A stretch of DNA of 64,000 nucleotides from assembly GCF_021730435.1 (NCBI RefSeq), contig NZ_JABWGX010000001.1, forward strand, positions 124,001 through 188,000. Direction: 5' to 3'. The stretch comes from Xanthobacter agilis (GTDB lineage Bacteria; Pseudomonadota; Alphaproteobacteria; Rhizobiales; Xanthobacteraceae). The notes under the pieces were generated by a model that worked only from the letters and a program-made list of their open reading frames with translations, was not told the DNA's origin and did not search any database. Below, one piece after another: positions 35,044 to 43,589 of the stretch. Both the position numbers and the translations under genes were made by a program. Position 1 is the stretch's first letter. Every line of letters starts with the position of its first letter.

Positions 35044-35158
35044 CGGCGCGGTGGTCGCAGGGCGCGAACCGGCGCTTGACGCCGGCTCCACCGCGGGCGT
35101 ATCGCCGTCGGCGGGCCACCTCCCCCCAACGGGAGGCGATCATCTGCAAGGATGGCAC
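35044..35158 (+). ncRNA. Structured 5' leader of serC (candidate alphaproteobacterial serC RNA motif)
   Basis: Directly upstream of serC are nested stems. An outer 8-bp stem CGCGGTGG (35047-35054) pairs with CCACCGCG (35088-35095) and encloses a hairpin CCGGCG-CTTGA-CGCCGG (35069-35085). A third hairpin CCTCCC (35119-35124) with GGGAGG (35131-35136) sits just before the AAGGA ribosome site. A conserved serC leader motif of this kind has been described upstream of serC-serA operons in alphaproteobacteria. Assignment to that family is from memory of its layout and needs a covariance-model search. Confidence 0.5.
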
Positions 35159-36334
35159 ATGACTGCGAACCCCGCTCCGGCCACGCGCCCGGAAAATCCC
35201 AATTTTTCCTCCGGCCCCTGTGCCAAGCGGCCGGGCTGGTCGCTCGGCGGCCTTTCGGACGCGCCCCTCGGCCGCTCCCATCGCGCCAAGGTCGGCAAGG
35301 TCAAGCTGAAGGAAGCCATCGACCTTACCCGCGAGGTGCTGGAGGTGCCGGCGGACTACCGCATCGGCATCGTGCCGGCCTCGGACACGGGCGCGGTGGA
35401 ACTGGCGCTTTGGTCGCTGCTCGGCGCGCGGCCGGTGGACATGCTGGCCTGGGAATCCTTCGGCGAGGGCTGGATCACCGATGTGGTGAAGCAGTTGAAG
35501 CTCGCCGACGCCCGCGCCATCACCGCCCCCTATGGCGAATTGCCGGACCTCTCGAGCGTCGACTTCACCCATGACGTGGTCTTCACCTGGAACGGCACCA
35601 CCTCCGGCGTGATGGTGCCCGATGTGGAGTGGATTGCGGCGGATCGCACCGGCCTCACCATTTGCGATGCCACCTCGGCGGCATTCGCGCAGCGGCTCGA
35701 TTTCGCGAAGCTCGATGTGGTCACCTTCTCTTGGCAGAAGGTGCTGGGGGGAGAGGGCGCGCACGGCATGCTCATCCTTTCCCCGCGCGCGGTGGAGCGG
35801 CTCGAGACCTACAAGCCGGCCTGGCCGCTGCCGAAGATCTTCCGCCTCACCAAGAACGGCAAGCTCATGGAAGGCATCTTCGTGGGCGAAACCATCAACA
35901 CGCCCTCCATGCTGTGCGTGGAAGACTATATCGACGCCCTCACCTGGGCGCGGAACATCGGCGGATTGTCGGCCCTCCAGGAGCGCGCCAACCGCAATTT
36001 CGAGGCGATCGCCCGCTGGGTGGCGATGACGCCCTGGGTGGATTTCCTCGCTAAGGATCCGGTGACGCGCTCCAACACTTCGGTGTGCCTGCGGGTGGTG
36101 GATCCCGCCGTCACGGCGCTGCCGGCCGAGGCCCAGGCGGCGTTTGCCAAGGCTATCGCGTCGGGTCTGGAGAAGGGCGACATCGCCTATGACATCGGCT
36201 CCTATCGCGATGCCCCGCCCGGTCTGCGCATCTGGTGCGGCGCCACCGTGGAGCGCGCCGATGTCGAGGCGCTGACCCATTGGCTGGACTGGGCCTTCAA
36301 CGAGGCGCGGGCCGCGCTGCCCCAGGCGGCGTAA
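35159..36334 (+). CDS. serC: Phosphoserine aminotransferase
   Basis: PLP enzyme converting 3-phosphohydroxypyruvate and glutamate to phosphoserine in serine biosynthesis. The 391-residue protein is of the alphaproteobacterial/Methanosarcina subtype: [16 protein letters not shown] at the N-terminus, [21 protein letters not shown], and the PLP lysine Lys194 in [13 protein letters not shown]. The ATG at 35159 is preceded by AAGGAT. It lies 137 bases upstream of serA, giving an operon-like serC-serA pair behind the structured leader. Confidence 0.96.
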   Translation: MTANPAPATRPENPNFSSGPCAKRPGWSLGGLSDAPLGRSHRAKVGKVKLKEAIDLTREVLEVPADYRIGIVPASDTGAVELALWSLLGARPVDMLAWESFGEGWITDVVKQLKLADARAITAPYGELPDLSSVDFTHDVVFTWNGTTSGVMVPDVEWIAADRTGLTICDATSAAFAQRLDFAKLDVVTFSWQKVLGGEGAHGMLILSPRAVERLETYKPAWPLPKIFRLTKNGKLMEGIFVGETINTPSMLCVEDYIDALTWARNIGGLSALQERANRNFEAIARWVAMTPWVDFLAKDPVTRSNTSVCLRVVDPAVTALPAEAQAAFAKAIASGLEKGDIAYDIGSYRDAPPGLRIWCGATVERADVEALTHWLDWAFNEARAALPQAA

Positions 36335-36471
36335 GCCGCGCCGCTCGCCTTCTTTGGCGGCCTGATCGCACGTCGTGCGCGCCCTTTCCGCCCGGCGGGA
36401 AGGGCGGAGCGCGGGCGCGATCCGTTGAGGGCCGGAGCTCGAATCCGAGGCCCGAATCTGGAGCCTGCGCC

Positions 36472-38058
36472 ATGGCACCGCGCGTTCTGATCTCCGATCC
36501 GCTGTCGCCGGCCGCCATCCAGGTGTTCGAGGCGCGCGGCATCGCTGCGGATGTCCGGCCGGACCTCGGCAAGGACAAGGAGCGGCTGGCCGGGGTCATC
36601 GGTCAGTATGACGGCCTCGTCATCCGCTCGGGCACGCGGGTGACGTCGAAGATCCTGGCGCGCGCGGATCGGCTCAAGGTCATCGGCCGCGCCGGCATCG
36701 GGGTGGACAATATCGATCTGCGGGCGGCCACCGCGCGCGGCGTGATCGTGATGAACACGCCGCTGGGCAATTCCATTACCACTGCGGAACACGCGCTTGC
36801 GCTCATGTTCGCGCTTGCGCGGCAGATTCCGGCGGCGGACCATTCCACCCAGGCGGGGCGGTGGGAGAAGAACCGCTTCATGGGCGTGGAACTCAGCGCC
36901 AAGGTGCTTGGCGTCATCGGTTGCGGTACCATCGGCTCGATCGTGGCCGATCGGGCGCTGGGATTGAAGATGAAGGTGCTGGCCTTCGATCCGTTCCTGA
37001 CGGCGGACCGCGCGCTGGCCCTGGGGGTGGAGAAGGTGGAACTGGACGCGCTGCTCGCCCGCGCCGATTTCATCACCCTCCACACCCCCCTCACCGAGAA
37101 GACGCGGAACATCCTTTCGGCGGACAACATCGCGCGGACCAAGCCGGGCGTGCGCATCATCAATTGCGCCCGCGGCGCGTTGCTGGACGAGGAGGCGCTT
37201 GCCGCCGCGCTCGACAGCGGCCATGTGGCCGGGGCGGCCCTCGACGTGTTCGTGGAGGAACCGGCGGTGAGAAGCCCCCTGTTCGGTCGCGACAATGTGG
37301 TGTGCACCCCCCACCTCGGCGCCGCCACCACGGAGGCCCAGGACAATGTCGCGCTCCAGATCGCCGGGCAGATGAGCGACTATCTGCTGACGGGCGCGGT
37401 CTCCCACGCGGTGAATTTCCCTTCCATCACGGGGGAGGAGGCGCCGCGCCTCGCGCCGTTCGTCGCACTGGCGGAGAAGCTCGGCTCCTTCGCCGGCCAG
37501 CTCACCGACATGGAGGTGGAGACCGTGACCCTCACCTATGAGGGGACGGTCGCCGGCCTGAACGTCAAGGCGCTGACCGCCGCCGCCATCGCCGGCCTGC
37601 TGCGCCCCATGTTGCAGGAGGTGAATGTGGTTTCAGCCCCCGCCATCGCCCGCGAGCGGGGCATGGTGGTGGAGGAGACCACCCGCGCCGCCACCGGCGA
37701 CTATGAAAGCCTCATCACCCTGACGGTGGTGACGGGCCGGCAGGCCCGCTCCGTCTCGGGCACGGTGTTCACGGACGGGCATCCGCGCATCGTGAATGTG
37801 CAAGGCATCACGGTGGATGCGGCCTTCGCGCCGTTCATGATCCATGTGGCCAATGAGGACCGGCCGGGCTTCATCGGCCAGTTCGCCAGCCTGTTGGGGG
37901 AGGCCGGCATCAACATCGCCACCTTCGCCCTCGGCCGCGACACGGCGGGGGGCGATGCCATCGCCCTTGTTGCCGTGGACAGTCCGTTGCCGGTCGATCT
38001 GATCGCGCGGGCGCGGGCGCTGCCGCAGGTCAAGCAGGTGAACGCCCTGGCCTTCTGA
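36472..38058 (+). CDS. serA: D-3-phosphoglycerate dehydrogenase (long form)
   Basis: First enzyme of serine biosynthesis, 528 residues, the long type with an intervening ASB domain. N-terminal substrate-binding segment, then the Rossmann domain with VIGCGTIGSIVADRALGLKM (NAD site, about 142-160), the catalytic Arg in INCARGALLDEEAL and His in CTPHLGAATTEA. The ASB domain spans about 320-450, and the C-terminal ACT domain (FMIHVANEDRPGFIGQFASLLGEAGI, from about 452) can bind serine for feedback control. The ATG at 36472 begins the conserved sequence; the open frame upstream is not conserved. Confidence 0.97.
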   Translation: MAPRVLISDPLSPAAIQVFEARGIAADVRPDLGKDKERLAGVIGQYDGLVIRSGTRVTSKILARADRLKVIGRAGIGVDNIDLRAATARGVIVMNTPLGNSITTAEHALALMFALARQIPAADHSTQAGRWEKNRFMGVELSAKVLGVIGCGTIGSIVADRALGLKMKVLAFDPFLTADRALALGVEKVELDALLARADFITLHTPLTEKTRNILSADNIARTKPGVRIINCARGALLDEEALAAALDSGHVAGAALDVFVEEPAVRSPLFGRDNVVCTPHLGAATTEAQDNVALQIAGQMSDYLLTGAVSHAVNFPSITGEEAPRLAPFVALAEKLGSFAGQLTDMEVETVTLTYEGTVAGLNVKALTAAAIAGLLRPMLQEVNVVSAPAIARERGMVVEETTRAATGDYESLITLTVVTGRQARSVSGTVFTDGHPRIVNVQGITVDAAFAPFMIHVANEDRPGFIGQFASLLGEAGINIATFALGRDTAGGDAIALVAVDSPLPVDLIARARALPQVKQVNALAF

Positions 38059-38075
38059 GGGGCGGCTCCCGCCGA

Positions 38076-39035
38076 TCAGGGCGCGCCGGCCTGCCCTTCG
38101 GCGCGGGTGTCCTTGCGGCCGTTGCGGGCGGCGAAGGTGGCCAGCGCAATGCCGGTGATGACCAGCGCATAGCCGCCCAGGTGGAACCAGGCGATCTGCT
38201 CGCCCAGGAAGGCGATGGCGAGCGCGGTGCCGAACACCGGCATCAGGTGCAGGAACGGCGCGGCCGTGTTGGCGCCCACCAGCTCCACCGCCCGATTGAA
38301 GAACAGATAGGCGATGAGCGAGGGGCCGACCATCACATACGCGAGGACGAACACGGTCCGTGTGTCGAAGGTCAGCACATGGCCGGTGGCGTATTCCCAA
38401 ATGGCGAACGGCACCAGCAGCACCGCCCCGAGCGCCATGATGACGGTGAGGAACGACAGCGGGCCGAGGGGCGGCCGGGTGCGCAGGATGGCGGCGTAAA
38501 AGGCATAGATGAGGAGCGCGATCAAAATCCAAACGTCGCCGATGTTCGGCTTCAGGTGAATCAGCGTGTCCATGTCGCCGCGGCTGATGATGAGCAGCAC
38601 CCCGCACAACGAGGTGAGGATGCCCGCCGCCTGGCCCAGGCGCAGCCGGTCGCGGAACAAGGCGAAGCACCACACGGCCACCAGCAGCGGCGCCATGGAT
38701 TGCAGCAGGAGCCCGTTCAGCGCCTCCGTGTATTGCAGCGCATAATAGCTCATGGCGTTGAAGCAGGAGATGCCGGTCCCGGCGAGCAGCAGCAACGACC
38801 AGAAATGAGCGCGAATCAGCGGCAGGTCGCGGCGGATCTGCCCGAGGGCGAACGGGGTGAGGATGAGCGTGGCGCCGATCCACCGCAGCATGGCGAGGGT
38901 GAATGGCGGCACATGCCCCGCCACATAGCGGCCGAGCACCAGATTGCCCGCCCACAGCAGCGATGTGAGGCAGAGCAGGACATAGGGCGCATTGAACAGC
39001 CCCTTGAGGGGCCGCGGGAGAGCAGGGGCCGGCAT
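38076..39035 (-). CDS. EamA/DMT-superfamily transporter
   Basis: Ten-helix drug/metabolite exporter of 319 residues formed by two five-helix EamA repeats (about 15-150 and 170-305). Typical sequences are TSLLWAGNLVLGRYVAGHVPPFTLAMLRW in the first repeat and GPSLIAYLFFNRAVELVGANTAAPFLHLMPVFGTALAIAFLGEQ in the second. The ATG at 39035 has GGGAGG four bases upstream. A 15-bp direct repeat duplicates the ribosome-binding region. Convergent with serA, 17 bases apart; substrate unknown, amino-acid efflux is common in the family. Confidence 0.9.
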   Translation of the reverse strand: MPAPALPRPLKGLFNAPYVLLCLTSLLWAGNLVLGRYVAGHVPPFTLAMLRWIGATLILTPFALGQIRRDLPLIRAHFWSLLLLAGTGISCFNAMSYYALQYTEALNGLLLQSMAPLLVAVWCFALFRDRLRLGQAAGILTSLCGVLLIISRGDMDTLIHLKPNIGDVWILIALLIYAFYAAILRTRPPLGPLSFLTVIMALGAVLLVPFAIWEYATGHVLTFDTRTVFVLAYVMVGPSLIAYLFFNRAVELVGANTAAPFLHLMPVFGTALAIAFLGEQIAWFHLGGYALVITGIALATFAARNGRKDTRAEGQAGAP

Positions 39036-39036
39036 G

Positions 39037-39067
39037 ATTCCTCCCAAGTGTTATTCCTCCCAAGTGT
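39037..39067 (-). repeat. Direct repeat duplicating the EamA ribosome-binding site
   Basis: ATTCCTCCCAAGTGT occurs at 39037-39051 and again at 39053-39067. On the coding strand each copy contains GGGAGGAAT, so the gene has two Shine-Dalgarno sequences in tandem, only the nearer one correctly spaced. Confidence 0.8.
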
Positions 39068-39265
39068 CGCCGGCGGTTCGGTGCGCGCCGGCGCGGCGGG
39101 TCTGCCCTGAGGCGCCCGCATCATTGAACAGATCTGATCGGCCAATCCGGTATGCAGCGCAAGGACGGGTCGGCGCCCGCCGCCCTGCGGACAGCGCATG
39201 GCGCGGCTGCGCCGGGGGCGATAGAGTGACGCGCGCCGAGACCGGGGACAGGTGGGACACGCCGG

Positions 39266-40177
39266 ATGCGTACATTCGAATCGCTGGGCCGCACCATCAT
39301 CCATGGCGACGCCCTCGATGCGCTCGGCGCGATTGAAACGGGCAGCGTGGACCTCGTGTTCGCCGATCCGCCCTACAATATCGGCAAGGATTTCGACGGC
39401 GTCGGTGATCGGCGCGAGGAGGGGGCCTATCTTGCCTGGTGCCACCGCTGGATCGACGAATGCCGACGGGTGCTGAAGCAGGGCGGCAGCTTCTACCTCA
39501 TGGCCGCCACCCAGATGATGCCGCACCTTGATCTGTATTGCCGGACGCGGCTTACCATCCTGTCGCGGATGGTCTGGGTCTATGACAGCTCTGGGGTGCA
39601 GGCGCGCCGGTTTTTCGGTTCCATGTTCGAGCCGATCCTGCACATGGTGGTGGATCCACGCGCCTACACCTTCAATGCCGACGACATCCTGGTGGAGGCG
39701 AAGACCGGGGCGCGGCGGGGCTTGATCGATTATCGCAAGGAGCCGCCTCGCCCCTACAACCAACAGAAGGTGCCGGGCAATGTCTGGGCCCTGCCGCGGG
39801 TGCGTTTCCGCATGGACGAGTATGAGGACCACCCCTCGCAGAAGCCCGAGGCATTGCTTGAGCGTATCGTTCGCGCCTCGAGCCATCCGGACGATCTGGT
39901 GCTCGATCCGTTCGCCGGCACCTTCACCACCGGCGCGGTCGCGCGGCGCCTCGGCCGGCGGTTCATCGGCATCGAGCTGAGCGAGGCTTATGTGAAGACC
40001 GGCCTGCGTCGGCTCGACATCCCCTCGGACTATGCGCCGGAGGATCTGGCGAAATCGAAGCGGCGCAAGACGAAGAACCGATCCAAGCACGATCGTGGCG
40101 GGCCGGTGCCGGGGGCGCTGGATCCGATGGATGTGGAACCGGATGCAAGGGCGGTGGGTGAATCCGGGACGGCGTAG
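39266..40177 (+). CDS. Beta-class DNA adenine methyltransferase (YhdJ-like)
   Basis: A 303-residue N6-adenine (or N4-cytosine) methyltransferase. Motif [14 protein letters not shown] (about 32-43) comes before the AdoMet motif [27 protein letters not shown] (about 213-239), the beta-class order; target-recognition sequence lies between (about 90-190). It lacks the CcrM C-terminal extension. The closest familiar type is YhdJ, which methylates ATGCAT, but specificity cannot be read from the sequence. No restriction endonuclease is nearby, so it is an orphan. The C-terminal 45 residues are basic then Pro/Gly/Asp-rich. A dispersed repeat and tRNA-Arg follow. Confidence 0.9.
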   Translation: MRTFESLGRTIIHGDALDALGAIETGSVDLVFADPPYNIGKDFDGVGDRREEGAYLAWCHRWIDECRRVLKQGGSFYLMAATQMMPHLDLYCRTRLTILSRMVWVYDSSGVQARRFFGSMFEPILHMVVDPRAYTFNADDILVEAKTGARRGLIDYRKEPPRPYNQQKVPGNVWALPRVRFRMDEYEDHPSQKPEALLERIVRASSHPDDLVLDPFAGTFTTGAVARRLGRRFIGIELSEAYVKTGLRRLDIPSDYAPEDLAKSKRRKTKNRSKHDRGGPVPGALDPMDVEPDARAVGESGTA

Positions 40178-40193
40178 GCGTCACGGTGCGTCT

Positions 40194-40258
40194 AGAGCAT
40201 TTTGTTTTATCGCGATTTCAGACGCAAAACCGCTGCACACTTTTGCTGAAATTGCTCT
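40194..40258. repeat. Dispersed palindromic element (AGAGCA...TGCTCT)
   Basis: Inverted termini AGAGCATTTTG (40194-40204) and AAATTGCTCT (40249-40258) enclose a nested inverted repeat ATTTCAGACGCAAAA with TTTTGCTGAAAT. This resembles an intergenic repeat family common in rhizobial genomes, related in its ends to 6359-6454 but different in its core. Confidence 0.65.
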
Positions 40259-40329
40259 CGTGGCGGCGTCGAGAACGGCCGGCGGCTGTGACAGGCTCCG
40301 GCCTTCGGACCCATACGCGCCGGCAGGGA

Positions 40330-40406
40330 TGGCGACCCCGGCGTGACTCGAACACGCAACCGCTCGCTTAGAAGGCGAGTGCTCTATCCAGTTGAGCTAC
40401 GGGGCC
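40330..40406 (-). tRNA. tRNA-Arg (anticodon TCT)
   Basis: On the minus strand: acceptor GGCCCCG pairs with CGGGGTC, D arm GCTC/GAGC, anticodon stem CTCGC/GCGAG with loop CTTCTAA (anticodon TCT), T arm GCGTG-TTCGAGT-CACGC, discriminator G and encoded CCA (40330-40332). 77 nt including CCA. Confidence 0.97.
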
Positions 40407-40559
40407 GGAACTCCGGCGAAGCATGCGAACAGAATGCCGTCGCTGGAGAGAATGTGTCGGCGCGCATCACCGCGCAAAGCCGCTCCAATTCCAGGCGCGG
40501 GCGGGTTGTCGCTCACCTTATGGCCGGGGAGCGGCCCGCCGCGGGCCTGAGGCGCCGGG

Positions 40560-40865
40560 TCAGTGCGTCCACTGCCCCATGCGCTGGAACGCGAAATTAT
40601 CGGAATAGGCGATCTTCTTCCGGCTCACGTCGTGGGGCTCGAGCACCTGATAGGGGATGGCGTTGCGCTCCGCGTAGGCCACCGCCTCCTCCTTGGTGTC
40701 GAAGGAGAGGCGAATCTGGCTGTGCATGTCCACCGAGCAGGTGTAGCCCATGAGCGGCTCCACGGTGCGTGGGCTCTCGGGTTCATACTCAAGCACCCAG
40801 TGCTTGGTCTTCGCCGCGCCGGATTGCATCGCGTTGCGTGTCGGCTTGTAGATGCGTGCCACCAT
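40560..40865 (-). CDS. NDUFS4-like accessory subunit of NADH:quinone oxidoreductase
   Basis: A 101-residue protein of the ETC complex I subunit family, homologous to mitochondrial NDUFS4 and found in alphaproteobacteria. Family features are VARIYKPTRNAMQSGAAKTKHW, LEYEPESPRTVEPLMGYTCSVDM, LSFDTKEEAVAYAERNAIPY and the C-terminal AYSDNFAFQRMGQWTH. It likely stabilises the NADH-oxidising arm of complex I. I choose the ATG at 40865 because homologues begin at MVARIYKP; an ATG seven codons upstream is possible. Monocistronic, downstream of tRNA-Arg on the same strand. Confidence 0.93.
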   Translation of the reverse strand: MVARIYKPTRNAMQSGAAKTKHWVLEYEPESPRTVEPLMGYTCSVDMHSQIRLSFDTKEEAVAYAERNAIPYQVLEPHDVSRKKIAYSDNFAFQRMGQWTH

Positions 40866-40991
40866 GTCTTTCAGCCCGCTTCCCATCGCGGCGGGGCGAG
40901 GCCCGCCGACCCAACAGGGTGTCTGTTCCGTCTGGATCTATAGTGAGCGCGCGCGGCGCTGACAACCGATCGCCGAGATCCGGCTGCCGTT

Positions 40992-41288
40992 TCAGCGCAG
41001 CACGAGGCAGGCGGCGGCTGCCATGGCCGCATCCTGGGCCTTGGTGAAGTCCACCTGACCGCCGAGCACGAGCTTGCGGGTCTCCTCGGTGACGACGGCG
41101 CGCCCATCGGCGCCGGGCACCAGCTTGGGCGCGCTGGCATCGTAGATGGCGCGGGCGTCGATCGGCAGCTTGGCCGCGCAGCGCGCGGCGGCGCCGGTGT
41201 CCGCATGGGCCGCGCCACCGGTCAGAAGGGCGCAGCTCAGAAGGAGGGCGGCGGTCCCGCGTCGGGCGGCGGCCGGAGGGATTCGCAT
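40992..41288 (-). CDS. Small secreted protein, hypothetical
   Basis: A 98-residue product with a clear Sec signal peptide (about residues 10-30: RRGTAALLLSCALLTGGAAHA, cleavage after AHA). The mature part (about 68 residues) includes CAAKLPIDARAIYDASAPKLVP and an alanine-rich C-terminus with a second Cys (AAAACLVLR), so one disulfide could form. I do not recognise a functional family. Start at the ATG at 41288; the ribosome site is weak. Confidence 0.7.
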   Translation of the reverse strand: MRIPPAAARRGTAALLLSCALLTGGAAHADTGAAARCAAKLPIDARAIYDASAPKLVPGADGRAVVTEETRKLVLGGQVDFTKAQDAAMAAAACLVLR

Positions 41289-41705
41289 CAATCGGTTCCG
41301 TTCACGGGTCCGCTAGGGCGGGGGAATTGACGCGCGGGCGAGATGGAATGCAAGCGGTATCGCGCGGGCGTCGCCGGCCCCGAGGCCGGGCGGCGGCCAG
41401 GGGGCCGGCATCCGGGGTGCGGGGATCTGGTGCGCCATCATGCCGCCGCACGGCGCGACATCACCCGATCCCGCGGGCGCCGGGGTTTTGCGCGACCCTT
41501 TGAAGGCAGGCGCATTAAACGCCCCTCCGCCGGCTTCCGCGCGCATCGACAGGCGAGGGGAAGATGGGTAGCGTAGGACTGAGGGGCGGGTGATTTCGCG
41601 AGAGATGAAAATAAAGGCGGTAGTTGTGGCGTGTGTACAAATGGTGTCACGCGTTCGCGCTATCCATCACGCTCGCTCTTTCATCTTATGGGCGGAGGTG
41701 ACGTC
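41289..41705. other. Intergenic region upstream of the PrpF-family gene
   Basis: 417 bases between divergent genes. No gene is supported. The right part holds the half-operator-like TGTGTACAAATG at 41632-41643, about 62 bases before the PrpF-family start, identical over 12 bases to the site before the ferredoxin gene (48200-48211). Confidence 0.5.
41625..41646. promoter_or_regulatory. Weak nicotinate-type operator match upstream of the PrpF-family gene
   Basis: The right half TACAAATGGTG (41636-41646) matches 8 of 11 positions of the TACAAATGAAA half-site seen before the nic genes; the left half matches only about 5 of 11. Suggestive, not convincing by itself. Confidence 0.4.
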
Positions 41706-43001
41706 ATGAGCTATTTTCATTTCGACAGAAATCTGGAGCAGATGCTGGCGCCCATCACCTTGATCCGGGGCGGTAGCAGTCGCGGTTTCTATTTCGAGGG
41801 GCGCAATGTTCCCGCGCCGGGCGCGGGGCTGGAGGAGTTCCTGCTGGCGGTGCGCGGTTCGCCCGATCCCATGGGGATGGACGGGCTCGGGGGCGACACC
41901 ATCCTCCAATCGAAGACCGCCATCGTTTCGCCCTCGACCCGCCCCGGCGCGGATGTGGACTACACTTTCGTGCAGATCTTCCCGGATCAGCCGGCGACCG
42001 TCACCTACAAGATGAATTGCGGGAACATCTCGGCCGGCGTGCCGGTGTTCGCGCTGATGAAGAACATGATTCCCGGTGTCGCCGATGGCCGCCTCACGGT
42101 GCGCGCCTTTTCCACCAACACGCAGAAGATGATGTACATGACCCTCGACGTGCTGAACGGCGAGGCGCGGGTGGACGGCGATACGGTCATCGGCGGTGTG
42201 CCCGGCAGCGGCGCCGAGATCCTGGTGGACTTTCGCGACCAGGGCGGCGGCTTCACGGGGCAGACCTTTCCCACCGGCAATCTCATCGACACGGTGGTTC
42301 TCAGCGACGGCAGCAAGGTGGAGGTGACCATCGTCGACATGGTCAACATTTGCGGTTTCTTCCGTGCGGAGACGTTCGGCCTTGGCTGTACCGGGCTGGA
42401 GTTGCCCTCGCCCACCGGGGCGGTGCTGGAGCCGCCGGGCATGCTCGCGCGTCTGACCGAGCTGCGCCTGAAGATCGCGGAATTGATCGGCTGGACCCAG
42501 TACACGCGTGACACCATCGGCAAGGCGACCCTGCCGTTCGCCGTGTCGGTGGCGGCACCCACCGGCTACACCGATCTCGACGGGCACGCGGTGAAGGCCG
42601 AGAGCATCGATCTGGTGGCGCGCTTCTATCTCGAATCGATCATGCACTCGGCGGCGCCGGGCAGCGGTTCAACCTGCCTTGCGGCGGCGGCGGCCATTCC
42701 CGGCACGGTCCCGAACATGGCGCTGCGCGAGGGCGCCCTGAAAGCCGGCCAGGGCGGGCAGCTCACGCTTGGCCATCCAAGCGGCACCTTCACCCTGAAC
42801 ACCCGCCCGGTGCTGGGCAAGAGCCCCAACGCCATCACCTTCACCGAGCTGAGCTTCCCGCGCACGGCCCGGATCATCTGCGACGGCACCGTCTATATCA
42901 AGAACAGCCGGCCGCCCGAACAGAAGGCCTGGGTCGAGGCGGACGACCTCACCGCCGCGTCATTCTTCCTGCGCGGCGACGATATCACGGTGCAACGGTA
43001 A
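41706..43001 (+). CDS. PrpF-family protein (3-methylitaconate/aconitate isomerase type)
   Basis: A 431-residue protein of the diaminopimelate-epimerase fold, PrpF family. Family landmarks are LIRGGSSRGFYF near residue 19 (usually MRGGTSKG-like), SKTAIVSPS, NCGNISAGVPVFA and GSGSTCLAAAAAIPG. Members isomerise double bonds in tricarboxylates (PrpF, trans-aconitate) or in 3-methylitaconate (Mii). Mii belongs to the nicotinate fermentation pathway of Eubacterium barkeri, and this gene carries part of the operator motif found before the nicotinate genes 4-11 kb away. The start ATG at 41706 follows GGAGGTGACGTC. The substrate is unproven; other genes of the Mii route are not in the window. Confidence 0.85.
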   Translation: MSYFHFDRNLEQMLAPITLIRGGSSRGFYFEGRNVPAPGAGLEEFLLAVRGSPDPMGMDGLGGDTILQSKTAIVSPSTRPGADVDYTFVQIFPDQPATVTYKMNCGNISAGVPVFALMKNMIPGVADGRLTVRAFSTNTQKMMYMTLDVLNGEARVDGDTVIGGVPGSGAEILVDFRDQGGGFTGQTFPTGNLIDTVVLSDGSKVEVTIVDMVNICGFFRAETFGLGCTGLELPSPTGAVLEPPGMLARLTELRLKIAELIGWTQYTRDTIGKATLPFAVSVAAPTGYTDLDGHAVKAESIDLVARFYLESIMHSAAPGSGSTCLAAAAAIPGTVPNMALREGALKAGQGGQLTLGHPSGTFTLNTRPVLGKSPNAITFTELSFPRTARIICDGTVYIKNSRPPEQKAWVEADDLTAASFFLRGDDITVQR

Positions 43002-43096
43002 GGCTGAACGCCCCCCTCCGGAGTGCCCGACGGCGCGCTTTCCGGGGCGCGGGGTGGAGCGCGGGTCGCTTCTTCTGCCATTTTGGAACTGAACGT

Positions 43097-43132
43097 GCCC
43101 GGCTATCGCGAGGTGGCCGGGCCTTTCTTTTT
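43097..43132 (+). terminator. Rho-independent terminator after the PrpF-family gene
   Basis: GCCCGGC (43097-43103) and GCCGGGC (43116-43122) with a 12-base loop, followed by CTTTCTTTTT. Position suits termination of the PrpF-family transcript. Confidence 0.6.
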
Positions 43133-43258
43133 CAACGCCCAGGCGAGCCTACCCCGCGACCGGCGGAGGCGGGCGAAAAGCCCTGCCGCGCGGGCGCCGG
43201 AGGCGCCGGCACATGGCGCAAAGGCTTGAGCTTCAAGGCCCGGATCACTGAGGGGGAA

Positions 43259-43335
43259 TGGTCGGAGCAGCAGGATTTGAACCTGCGACCCTCTGCTCCC
43301 AAAGCAGATGCGCTACCAGGCTGCGCTATGCTCCG
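43259..43335 (-). tRNA. tRNA-Pro (anticodon TGG)
   Basis: Minus strand: acceptor CGGAGCA with TGCTCCG, D arm GCGC/GCGC, anticodon stem TCTGC/GCAGA with loop TTTGGGA (anticodon TGG), T arm GCAGG-TTCAAAT-CCTGC, discriminator A and encoded CCA. 77 nt. Confidence 0.97.
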
Positions 43336-43589
43336 ACACAGGGAGAATGGCGCCAGTGCTACATTTTTAAGAGCGGGAGCACAAGGGGCGGATCGCGACC
43401 TTGTGGTCGACGCAACCGGAATGGTGGCTTTTGAACATCCGCCGCGGCTTGTGCGCGGTGTATGTCACGGGTGTGTCTTCCCGCCATCGGGGGCGTTGCC
43501 TGCTTTCAAAATCATTGCGGCAGGCTGAGATCGAACACGGGTGATGCCGCGCGGCGTCCCGCCTTTTCATGTCTGTTGGGAGACGAGTG

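Noticed and set aside
40343-40753. Plus-strand open frame beginning MTRTRNRSLRRRVLYPVELRGR
   Set aside because: Antisense translation of tRNA-Arg, then overlap with the complex I subunit gene; no protein family resemblance.
43226-43528. Plus-strand open frame containing QQDLNLRPSAPKADALPGCA
   Set aside because: This peptide is the antisense translation of tRNA-Pro, a well-known annotation artefact; the tRNA on the minus strand explains the sequence.
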